Source: Rhodothalassiaceae bacterium
GTDB taxonomy: Bacteria > Pseudomonadota > Alphaproteobacteria > Sphingomonadales > Rhodothalassiaceae
Direction of reading: 5' to 3'
Length of the DNA stretch: 64,000 nt
Assembly (NCBI GenBank): GCA_026004935.1
Contig: BPKC01000001.1
Span: forward strand, 1,341,491 to 1,405,490
Under the pieces are notes generated by a model. The model saw only the letters and a list, made by a program, of their open reading frames with translations, searched no databases and was not told the DNA's origin. The position numbers and the translations under genes were made by a program. This document shows, one piece after another, positions 1 through 7,225 of this stretch (its first letter is position 1; each line of letters opens with the position of its first letter).

Positions 1-1
1 G

Positions 2-2437
2 GGACTGCGGCCCGACCGGCTGGCGGACGCCGTCCCGTCGCTGGCCGCGCTGGCCGGGGTTGCGATGCCGGTCGATCTGGACGCGAGCGTGGCGCTGGCT
101 GCCGACCGGCGGCTCGCGGATGCCCGCCTTCGCGCCTCTTTTGCCGCCGGGACGTTCCAGCTCGATCCCTTCTACCCCGAAGCCGTTCCCGTCGACGGGC
201 TCGCCTTCACGGCCGTTCTCGACGCCGGGCGGGACGTGCTGCGGCTCGAGGATTTCCGCCTCGGGCTGAACGGGGCGGGGCTCGTGCTCTCGGGCGCGCT
301 CACACTGCCGGCCGCAGGCAGGCCGCCCGTGCTGACGCTGCGCGGGGGCTTCGAGGCGCTGTCGATCGCCGACCTCGTGCGCTACTGGCCGGACGGGCCG
401 GCGCGCGGCGCGCGCCGCTGGATCGCGGACCACATCGCTCGCGGAACGGTGCGCGACGCGGAGCTCGCCTTCCGGCTCCCCGGCGAGGCCTTCGAGACCG
501 GCGAGCTGCCGGCGGACGCCTTCACGCTCGCATTCGGATTCGCCGATCTCGAGGTGCATTATCTGGGGGCCCTGCCGCCGCTCGAGCGGGCCGCGGGCCG
601 CGGCCGGCTGACGCTCGAGCGGCTGGTGCTGGATCTGGAGCAGGGCCGGATCGGCGCGCAGGACGCCGCGGGCAGCCGCGTCGTGCTGGAGGAGATCGGG
701 CGCCCGCACGCGGCCCGGGCGGAGATCGCGCTCAAGCTCGCCGGTCCGCTGCCAGACCTGCTCGCGACGCTGGACGAGGAGCCGCTGGGCTTTCCCTCGC
801 GCTTCGGCCTCGATCCCGCCCGCGTCGCGGGCGGCGCCAGCGCCCGTGCCGCGCTCACGATCCCCCTCGTGAAGACCGTGACGCTGGCCGACGTCGGCTT
901 TGCGGTCACGGGGCGGGTCGAGGACTTCCGGCTCGCGCCCTTCGGCGTGCTGGGGATCGCGGCGCTCGACAGTCCGGCGCTCGATGTCACGGTGGACGGG
1001 AACGGGATGCGGGTCTCGGGCCCCGTGGCGGCGCCGGGCGTCACCGCCCGGCTGGACTGGCACGAGGATTTCAAGCCGGCCGCCGGCGCGCCATCGAGCC
1101 TGTTCCGGCTGGCCGACGGGCGCCTCGACTTCGCCGAGGCGACCTGGCTCGATCCCGACCCGCTCGGGCTTTCGGGCGACGCGGGCTGGGAGGGGACGAT
1201 CCGCGGGCGCGGCTTTGCCGTGGATGATGGGGCCTTCTCCTTCGATCTCGGGCCGGCGGCCATCGATCTCGCCTGGTTCGGCTACGCCAAGCCGGCAGGC
1301 AGGCCCGCCCGGCTCGCCCTGCGGATCGGCGCGCGCGCGGGGGGCGGCCGCAGCGGATGGGCGCTCAGCGATCTGCGCTACGAGAGCGGGTCCGACCGGA
1401 TCGCGGGCGGCATGCGCTGGCATGAGCGGGACGGCGCGATCGTGATCGACGCGCTCACCCTCGATCCCCTCAGGCTTGGCGAGACGGCGCTTGCGGTCAC
1501 GCTCGCGCGCGAGAAGGACCGGCCGGTGCTGACGGTCACCGGCGCGCGGCTCGACGCCCGGGCGGCGCTCACGCAGTTCGCATCGGGCCGGCTGCCGGGC
1601 AACGGCGAGGGAACGGCCTTCGATCTTGCCGCCCGCATCGACGAGGTGCTGGCGCGCAACGGCGTCACCTTCGCCGCGCTCGCGGCGAAGGGCGCCTTCG
1701 GTACGCGCGGGCTTGCCGCGCTGGATCTGACGCTCGGCGACGATCACGGCCATCCGCTCGCCGGCTCGCTCTCCTTCGACACGGAGTGCGGCTGCCGGCG
1801 CCTGTTCATCAGCGCCGAGGACGCGGGCCGCTTCGCGCTCGGGCTCGGGCTGTTCGAGAATGCCGAAGGCGGCAGGCTCACGGTGCGTGCGACCGTCTCG
1901 CCGGCCGCCCAGCGCCGGCTCGAGATGGAGGGGCTCGCGCGGATCGAGAACGTGACGATCGTCAAGCGCTCGGCGCTGGTGGCGGCGGTGGAGAAGGGCA
2001 AGGAAAGCGGGCTCGACGCCTATGTGGGCGAGAAGGGCCTCGCCTTCGATCTCGTCGAGATCCCCTTCCGCGTCGACGGCCCGATCATCGACATCGACAA
2101 CGGCCGCGCGCGCGGCGACCGCCTGGGGCTGACCTTCGCCGGCCAGGTCGACCGCGAGAACGGCCGGTTGGCGATCAACGGCCTGATGGTGCCGGCCTAC
2201 GCGCTGAACTCGCTGCTCGGGAAGATTCCCATCATCGGCGGGCTGTTCTCGGGCGGCAGCGGCGGCGGCCTGTTCGCCGTGCGCTACGACCTGAGCGGAC
2301 GCATCGACGCGCCGGAGGTCTCCGTCAGCCCCATGACGCTGATCCTGCCGGGGATCCTGCGCAAGCCCTTCGAGGGCGGCAAGGCGAAGCTGCCGCCGGC
2401 CGAGCGCAGGGACGGGCCGCAGGACGACGGCCGGTGA
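2..2437 (+). CDS. AsmA/YhdP-like large envelope protein (5' truncated)
   Basis: The reading frame is open from the window edge, so only the C-terminal 811 residues are seen. The sequence is a long run of amphipathic beta-rich segments without enzyme motifs. It ends in a glycine-rich stretch (GGLFSGGSGGGLF) followed by a beta segment and a short basic, proline-rich tail, as in the C-terminal AsmA-like region of DUF3971/YhdP-type proteins. Family knowledge: these are inner-membrane-anchored periplasmic proteins implicated in phospholipid transport to the outer membrane; the N-terminal membrane anchor would lie upstream of the window. Assignment to the broad AsmA superfamily is fairly safe; the exact subfamily is inferred. 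It ends convergent to speB, with repeat cluster R1 between them. Confidence 0.7.
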   Translation, partial: GLRPDRLADAVPSLAALAGVAMPVDLDASVALAADRRLADARLRASFAAGTFQLDPFYPEAVPVDGLAFTAVLDAGRDVLRLEDFRLGLNGAGLVLSGALTLPAAGRPPVLTLRGGFEALSIADLVRYWPDGPARGARRWIADHIARGTVRDAELAFRLPGEAFETGELPADAFTLAFGFADLEVHYLGALPPLERAAGRGRLTLERLVLDLEQGRIGAQDAAGSRVVLEEIGRPHAARAEIALKLAGPLPDLLATLDEEPLGFPSRFGLDPARVAGGASARAALTIPLVKTVTLADVGFAVTGRVEDFRLAPFGVLGIAALDSPALDVTVDGNGMRVSGPVAAPGVTARLDWHEDFKPAAGAPSSLFRLADGRLDFAEATWLDPDPLGLSGDAGWEGTIRGRGFAVDDGAFSFDLGPAAIDLAWFGYAKPAGRPARLALRIGARAGGGRSGWALSDLRYESGSDRIAGGMRWHERDGAIVIDALTLDPLRLGETALAVTLAREKDRPVLTVTGARLDARAALTQFASGRLPGNGEGTAFDLAARIDEVLARNGVTFAALAAKGAFGTRGLAALDLTLGDDHGHPLAGSLSFDTECGCRRLFISAEDAGRFALGLGLFENAEGGRLTVRATVSPAAQRRLEMEGLARIENVTIVKRSALVAAVEKGKESGLDAYVGEKGLAFDLVEIPFRVDGPIIDIDNGRARGDRLGLTFAGQVDRENGRLAINGLMVPAYALNSLLGKIPIIGGLFSGGSGGGLFAVRYDLSGRIDAPEVSVSPMTLILPGILRKPFEGGKAKLPPAERRDGPQDDGR

Positions 2438-2482
2438 TCGGTTTTCGGTCATCGGTCATCGAGTCATCAGTCATCGGTCGTC
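2438..2482. repeat. Heptamer tandem repeat, left edge of R1
   Basis: Imperfect seven-base repeats of the GGTCATC/GGTGATC type start right after the stop codon of the AsmA-like gene. A similar array lies in inverted orientation at 3258-3322, so the hairpin cluster is bracketed by inverted heptamer arrays. Confidence 0.65.
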
Positions 2483-3310
2483 AGAAAGGGGAGACAAGCC
2501 GGTGGTGACGTTCCCCTCTCGCGTCATTCGCCGGCTCGACCGGTGAATCCATGAGGCGGTGACGGCAGGCCCGGCGCGCACGGCTGTCCCCGCCTTCCGC
2601 CGGACCCGCCGGTCGCGCCGGCGGTTGACGATTGGGGGGCGCGCAACGGCGGGCGACACTTTCCTGAACGCGTCGTTCGCCGACTTGATCGGCGAACCCA
2701 TCAGGAGGTGACGCCGTCACGCGCGCCGGGCGATGGCCCCGCCTGCGGCTGGACCCGCCGGTCGAGCCGGCGGGTGACGAGGGGAGGTATGGACCCGCCG
2801 GTCGAGCCGGCGGGTGACGAAGAGAAGGTGGCGGCGGCTGACGCTCTCCTCTTTCGTCATTCGCCGCGAAAGCGGCGAATCCAGCCGCCACTGGGGACGA
2901 TCCCGGCTCTCGAGGCTGCTCGGCTTCCCGCTGGACCCGCCGATCAAGTCGGCGGGTGACGAGGGGAGGTATGGACCCGCCGGTCGAGCCCGCGGGTGAC
3001 GCATTGAGGGGGCGCGCAACGGCGGGCGACACTTTCCTGAACGCGTCGTTCGCCGACTTCGATCGGCGAACCCATCAGGAGGTGACGCCGTCACGCGCGC
3101 CGGGCGATGGCCCCGCCTGCGGCTGGACCCGCCGATCAAGTCGGCGGGTGACGAGGGGAGGTATGGACCCGCCGATCAAGTCGGCGGGTGACGAGGGAAG
3201 GGAATGGACCCGCCGGTCGAGCCGGCGGGTGACGAAGAAGGAGTGCGAGCGTCTACCCCGATCACCGATGACCGCCCGTTGATTACCGATCACCAATCAC
3301 CGATCACCGA
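2438..3310. repeat. Repeat cluster R1: about 12 hairpin units in both orientations
   Basis: This convergent intergenic region holds no credible gene. About twelve copies of a 30-base unit are visible. In plus orientation the unit is TGGAC, then CCGCCGGTCGAGCCGGCGG, then GTGACGA; approximate starts are 2601, 2751, 2790, 2932, 2971, 3124, 3163 and 3204. In minus orientation it is TCGTCA followed by a hairpin such as TTCGCCGCGAAAGCGGCGAA and TCCA; approximate starts are 2522, 2672, 2855 and 3044. Units are irregularly spaced. A block of about 165 bases (2636-2800) recurs at about 3007-3175. Both edges carry 7-base tandem repeats. The layout resembles REP/BIME-type clusters; no associated transposase gene is present in the window. 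Confidence 0.85.
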
Positions 3311-3322
3311 TCACCGATTACC
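3258..3322. repeat. Heptamer tandem repeat, right edge of R1
   Basis: Five or six imperfect copies of GATCACC/GATTACC are seen, the inverse of the left-edge array. The array runs into the last codons of speB: the final residues SGAGNR and the stop codon are encoded partly by repeat-like sequence, so the repeat may have reshaped the end of that protein. Confidence 0.65.
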
Positions 3323-4291
3323 GGCGCCCGAGCGGTGCAGGGCGGCGTCGGCCGGCGGCGCGCCGAGCATGGCGTAGCTCATGATCTTGTAGGCGAGCTT
3401 GGCGGCGAGGAAGTCGGCCGCGTGCAGGCCGGCGCGCGGCGCAAGCTCGGTGATGTCGGCCCCCACGATGCGCGCGACCGCCGCCGCCCGCCGCAGCACG
3501 GCGAGCGCCTCGTCCCAGAACAGGCCGCCCGGCTCGGGGGTCCCGGTGGCCGGCATGAGGGAGGCGTCGAATCCGTCGAGATCGAAGGTGACATAGACGG
3601 GCCGGCCCGCGAGCGGCGCCACGATGGCGTCGAGATCCCACGCCGCCTTGTCCACCGCCCAGTGGATGTGGATGCGGTGGCGGTTGGCCTCGAGGAAGGG
3701 GATCTCTTCGGCCGAGATGTTGCGGATGCCGACCGAGACGACCGAGAGCCGCTCGTCGTCGAGGCAGCGGCGAATGGCGGCGGCATGGGAGTAGTGCTCG
3801 CCGTCGTAGCCGTCGCGCAGGTCGGCATGGGCGTCGAAGTGGAGCAGCACGAGATCCGGGTGGCGCTCCGCGAGCGGCCGGATCGCGCCCGGGGTGAGGC
3901 TGTGCTCGCCACCGAAGACGAAGGGAAAGCGCCCGTCCGTGACCACCGCCTCGACGATCCCGGCGAGCTGGTCCAGCGCGCGCTCCACGGGCCAGGCGAT
4001 CCGCACGGGCTTGAGCGTGCGCACGCCGAAGCGCGCCACCGGCTCGCACCAGAACTCCTCGTCGAAGAGCTCGACCTCCTGGCTTGCCGCCAGCATCGCC
4101 TCGGGCCCGCGCGCGGTGCCGCCCTCGTAGGAGACCGTCGCCTCCAGCCCGAAGGGGATGACGATGACGCGCGCATCCTGAACAGGCGGGCCCGCCTCGG
4201 GCTCGAGCCCGAGAAAGCCTTCGGCCTGGGGCAGGAAGCGCAGCGGCGCCGGCGTCCCGCGCCGCGGTGCCGGGGTCTTCTCCCTCGCCAT
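3311..4291 (-). CDS. speB: Agmatinase-type ureohydrolase
   Basis: 326 aa, arginase/agmatinase fold. All six metal ligands of the binuclear manganese centre are in place: H130 (GGEHS), D153, H155 and D157 (HFDAHAD), D237 and D239 (FDLDGFD). The loop ATGTPEPGG after the last pair is typical of agmatinases. Expected reaction: agmatine to putrescine plus urea, cytosolic. The ATG overlaps the stop of the upstream deoxyhypusine-synthase-like gene by one base (TGATG), so the two are translationally coupled. That partnership suggests a substrate in the same polyamine route; a longer guanidino-polyamine such as aminopropylagmatine is an alternative that sequence alone cannot exclude. Confidence 0.9.
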   Translation of the reverse strand: MAREKTPAPRRGTPAPLRFLPQAEGFLGLEPEAGPPVQDARVIVIPFGLEATVSYEGGTARGPEAMLAASQEVELFDEEFWCEPVARFGVRTLKPVRIAWPVERALDQLAGIVEAVVTDGRFPFVFGGEHSLTPGAIRPLAERHPDLVLLHFDAHADLRDGYDGEHYSHAAAIRRCLDDERLSVVSVGIRNISAEEIPFLEANRHRIHIHWAVDKAAWDLDAIVAPLAGRPVYVTFDLDGFDASLMPATGTPEPGGLFWDEALAVLRRAAAVARIVGADITELAPRAGLHAADFLAAKLAYKIMSYAMLGAPPADAALHRSGAGNR

Positions 4292-5379
4292 CACCGGGCT
4301 TCCTCGGCAGCGGCGAAGAGATCGGCGAAGCGGCGCGCCCGGCGGTTGCGCCAGTGGCCGCGATGCCAGGCGTCGGAGGCGATCAGCGGCACCACCGTCG
4401 TCGCCTCGGCATAGACCATCTGCTCGAAGACCGTATCCACCTTGCCCCAGGAGCAGGCCTCCTTGAGGGTCGAGGACGAGCAGGCGCCGTCGCGCACGTC
4501 GGCCACCGTGATCTGGACGGCGTATTTGTGCATGTCCACCTCCTCGCCCAGGATCTCGGCGCAGACGACCGTGTCCTGCGCGAAGTTCTTGGGCACGCCG
4601 CCGCCGACCATGAACAGCCCCGTGGTCCCCGCGCGGATCTTGATCTCGGTGAGTTCGCGGAAATCGGCGATGGAATCGATGGTAAGATACGGCTCGCCCG
4701 CCCTGATGCGCTCGGCCTGGTGCTTGACGAGGCCGAAGCCGGCGGAGGAATCCGTGAAGGCCGGGCAGAAGATCGGCACGCCCTTGCGGAAGGCGGTCTC
4801 CACCAGGCTGCCGGGCTTCTTTGCGTGCTTCGTCAGCCAGCGGCCCATCTCGGCGATGAAGGCGCGCGAGGAATAGGGGCGCGGCGGCAGCGAATCGGCG
4901 ATCTCCTTGATGGTGAGGTCGCAGACCTGCAGCTCCTCCTCGTCGATGTAGGTGTCGTAGATGCGGTCGATGTAGAGGTCCCGGAGCCGCCGGTCGTCGA
5001 CGTCGGGCCGGCCCTGGTAGTGCTTGAATCCCAATGCCTCGAAGAAGTCCATGTCGACGATGGAGGCGCCGGTCGCGACGATGGCGTCCACCATGCCGTA
5101 TTCCACGAGATCCCGGTAGACGTGCATGCAGCCGCCCGCCGAGGTCGAGCCGGCGAGGGTCAGGATGACGGCGCACTCCGGATCGGCCAGCATGCGGTTG
5201 AAGATCTCCGCCGCGCGCGCGGCATCGCGCGAGGAGAACGACATCTTCCGCCAGGCCTCGATCAGCGGCCGGGCGTCGAAGGCCGTGATGTCGATGTGCT
5301 CGATAGGGGTCTGAAGAAGCGCCGCCTTCTCGTTGGGACGGCTGCGGTCCTCCTTCGCTTTCACGTCGCTCGCCGTCAT
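4291..5379 (-). CDS. Deoxyhypusine synthase-like protein (bacterial homologue)
   Basis: 362 aa from the ATG at 5379, chosen because GGGAGAA lies just upstream; an in-frame start at 5415 is weaker. The protein aligns over its whole length with deoxyhypusine synthase. It carries the NAD-site segment LAGSTSAGG and, near the C-terminus, the SWGK motif whose lysine (K313 here) corresponds to the lysine that forms the enzyme-imine intermediate in the human enzyme. Bacteria lack eIF5A, the eukaryotic substrate. Bacterial and plant homologues are thought to transfer the aminobutyl group to a free polyamine, for example to make homospermidine. The gene lies between an ornithine-decarboxylase-type gene and an agmatinase, which supports a role in polyamine synthesis. 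The real acceptor is unknown. Confidence 0.88.
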   Translation of the reverse strand: MTASDVKAKEDRSRPNEKAALLQTPIEHIDITAFDARPLIEAWRKMSFSSRDAARAAEIFNRMLADPECAVILTLAGSTSAGGCMHVYRDLVEYGMVDAIVATGASIVDMDFFEALGFKHYQGRPDVDDRRLRDLYIDRIYDTYIDEEELQVCDLTIKEIADSLPPRPYSSRAFIAEMGRWLTKHAKKPGSLVETAFRKGVPIFCPAFTDSSAGFGLVKHQAERIRAGEPYLTIDSIADFRELTEIKIRAGTTGLFMVGGGVPKNFAQDTVVCAEILGEEVDMHKYAVQITVADVRDGACSSSTLKEACSWGKVDTVFEQMVYAEATTVVPLIASDAWHRGHWRNRRARRFADLFAAAEEAR

Positions 5380-5411
5380 GTCCTGTTCTCCCTTGTCCAT
5401 CCTTCGTGCGA

Positions 5412-6710
5412 TCAAGCCGAAACGGGCAGGCGGAAGGCCGCACCCGCACCCTCGCCCGCGCGCGGGCGGCTGCGGCGCGCCTCGGCCATCTGGCCGCGGC
5501 CGGCGCGGGCGCGGATCAGCACGGTGCGTCCCGCGCCGAAGCCGTTGAAGCGGGTGCGCATCGCCGCGCCATAGGCGCCGAGATTGGCGATTTCGATCCA
5601 GTCGCCCTCATCCATGTCCTCGGGCAGGAAGAAGGGGCCCTCCATCCGGTCCATGCTGTCGCAGGTGGGGCCGAAGAAGCGGAACGGCGCAAGCGGCGCC
5701 TCGCCCGCCTCGTCCGGCGCGCCCGCGCCGGCGCGCCAGATCCGCCGCACCGGGTAGCGCCAGCCGAGCGCGGCGGCGTCATAGAGCGCGCCGAAGCCGC
5801 CGTCGTTGAGGTAGAGGGCGTCCCCCTTGCGCAGGTCCACGCGCGCCAGGACGGACCCGGCCTCCGCCACCATCGCGCGGCCCGGCTCGCACAGCAGGTC
5901 GAGCCCGTCCAGGCCGAGGCGGCGGGCCGCCTGCCGGATCGTCGCGAGATAGTGGCGCAGCGGCCGCGGGCTGCGGTCCGGATAGGGCGCCGGAAAGCCG
6001 CCGCCGACATCGAGCGAGTCGATCCCGACCCCCGCCTCGTCGGCGAGCGAGGCCGCAAACCGCATGGCATCCGCGAAGGCCAGCGGGTTCTCGCACTGGG
6101 AGCCGACGTGGAAGGCGATGCCGAGGCGGCGCGCAAGCGGCCGCGCACGCCGGAGCAGCCGCACCGCCTGCTCGCGGTCCGCACCGAACTTGCCGGTGAA
6201 CTCGAGCGCCGCGCCGGTGGCCGGCAGCGCGATGCGCAGGTGAAGATCGAGGGCGAGCCCGCCGGCCTCCTCGACGATCTTGTCGAGCTCGGCCGCGCAG
6301 TCGAAGGCGAAGTCGCGCACCCCGGCGAGCAGGGCGTGGCGGATCGCGGCCCGGGATTTTACGGGATGCATGAAATAGAGCCGGGCCGCCGGCGCATGCG
6401 CACGCACGAGATCGATCTCGGCGATCGAGGCGACGTCGAAGGAGTCGACGCCCGCCTCGTGAAGAACCCGCAGCACCACCGGATGCGGGTTCGCCTTCAC
6501 CGCATAGAGCACGCGTCCTGGAAAACGCCCCAGAAACAGGCGTGCCGCCCGGCGCAGGCGGTCGGGATAGATCACCTCGATGGGCCCGTCCGCCCCGAAC
6601 AGCGCAACCGCCTCGGCCGGGCTCCGGCACAGCGGCGCCTCGGCCGACGGCGCCGGCGCCGCGGCAGGCGGGGAAAAGATGGGAAGGGCTTCGATGCGCG
6701 CTCGGTTCAT
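5412..6710 (-). CDS. Ornithine/lysine decarboxylase family protein (fold type III PLP)
   Basis: 432 aa. The PLP lysine is K72 in YAVKANP; HVGSQ (201-205), GGGFP (236-240) and EPGR (275-278) are the cofactor-phosphate and barrel motifs. GPTCDSMD (C350, D351) is the substrate-binding signature of ornithine decarboxylases rather than diaminopimelate decarboxylases. Expected reaction: ornithine to putrescine plus CO2; some relatives also accept lysine. It is the first large gene of the minus-strand polyamine locus, 32 bases upstream of the deoxyhypusine-synthase-like gene. A proline/alanine-rich N-terminal extension of about 25 residues precedes the barrel. The 146-base leader to the small ORF upstream carries several strong stem-loops. 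Confidence 0.88.
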   Translation of the reverse strand: MNRARIEALPIFSPPAAAPAPSAEAPLCRSPAEAVALFGADGPIEVIYPDRLRRAARLFLGRFPGRVLYAVKANPHPVVLRVLHEAGVDSFDVASIAEIDLVRAHAPAARLYFMHPVKSRAAIRHALLAGVRDFAFDCAAELDKIVEEAGGLALDLHLRIALPATGAALEFTGKFGADREQAVRLLRRARPLARRLGIAFHVGSQCENPLAFADAMRFAASLADEAGVGIDSLDVGGGFPAPYPDRSPRPLRHYLATIRQAARRLGLDGLDLLCEPGRAMVAEAGSVLARVDLRKGDALYLNDGGFGALYDAAALGWRYPVRRIWRAGAGAPDEAGEAPLAPFRFFGPTCDSMDRMEGPFFLPEDMDEGDWIEIANLGAYGAAMRTRFNGFGAGRTVLIRARAGRGQMAEARRSRPRAGEGAGAAFRLPVSA

Positions 6711-6734
6711 CGCGTCCTGGTCCTGTTCGCCTCG

Positions 6735-6854
6735 GCGAGGGTCCCGCCTCGCGGTCTCGTCTGGATGCCGGAAGGGCGCCCGGCATGCGGCGATGACGCC
6801 CGCGGCGCCGGGACCGGGCGGCGCGGGCGGCCGGCTCCGTCGATCGGGAGCCGG
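6735..6854 (-). promoter_or_regulatory. Multi-hairpin leader between small ORF and ornithine decarboxylase
   Basis: Three perfect stems are visible. CCGGCTCC pairs with GGAGCCGG at 6831-6854, starting three bases after the small ORF's stop codon. ATGCCGG pairs with CCGGCAT at 6765-6786. GCGAGG pairs with CCTCGC at 6735-6752. None is followed by a run of T. The arrangement of short ORF, stem-loops and biosynthetic gene resembles a translation-controlled leader; the function is inferred only. Confidence 0.4.
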
Positions 6855-6856
6855 TA

Positions 6857-6982
6857 TCAGGCGAACGGACTGATCATGTCGAAGGCGATGAAGCGCCAGC
6901 GCCAGTGGGTGCGCGGCTCGATCCGGCGCGGCGTGCCGTCGGCCCAGAAGAGGGGATGCGTGACGCCCCTGACGTAAGCCAT
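6857..6982 (-). CDS. 41-aa small protein or leader peptide upstream of ornithine decarboxylase
   Basis: A 41-codon ORF with a convincing ribosome site (GGGAGG, six bases before the ATG at 6982). The C-terminal half is rich in aromatic and basic residues (RTHWRWRF) and ends in MISPFA. I do not recognise a family. Its position, 146 bases ahead of the decarboxylase with a perfect 8-bp hairpin directly after its stop codon, fits either a regulatory leader peptide or a small conserved protein co-transcribed with the polyamine genes. A known parallel is E. coli SpeFL, a short ORF that senses ornithine ahead of speF; no clear homology to it is claimed. A longer in-frame start at 7108 is less likely because it has no ribosome site. 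Confidence 0.6.
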   Translation of the reverse strand: MAYVRGVTHPLFWADGTPRRIEPRTHWRWRFIAFDMISPFA

Positions 6983-7085
6983 GGGATGCCTCCCTTCATC
7001 AATCAGCGCCGGCGTCCGCGGGCGGCCCGCCGGCCCAACCAACAAAGAAAGCACGCGTCCATGGCTGAGTGGCTCAGGAGGTCCT

Positions 7086-7131
7086 GGGGCGCGTGTGGAG
7101 CGCCCCATGCATCAATCGCCCCGCCGATGCA
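7086..7131. promoter_or_regulatory. Two adjacent inverted repeats upstream of the small ORF
   Basis: GGGGCGC pairs with GCGCCCC at 7086-7106, and TGCATC pairs with GATGCA at 7108-7131. They lie in the 243-base gap between the cNMP/FHA gene and the 41-aa ORF. Either could end transcription from the cNMP/FHA gene or be an operator for the polyamine locus; no T-tract follows. Confidence 0.35.
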
Positions 7132-7225
7132 AGAGAAAATTTCGCGCCGCTCCGCGGGCGCATTTTCCTCCGGAATCGCAGGCCGTCCGCCCCCCCCTTG
7201 AAGCCCGGGGCCGTGGGGGCGGCCG

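Noticed and set aside
2438-3310. CRISPR array
   Set aside because: The repeats look array-like at first, but units occur in both orientations with irregular spacing, are shared with two other clusters, and have no cas gene or unique spacers of constant length.
7063-7131. tRNA-like sequence (GGCTGAGTGGCT followed by a G+C hairpin)
   Set aside because: There is no acceptor stem closure and no T-loop consensus, and the stems do not form a cloverleaf.
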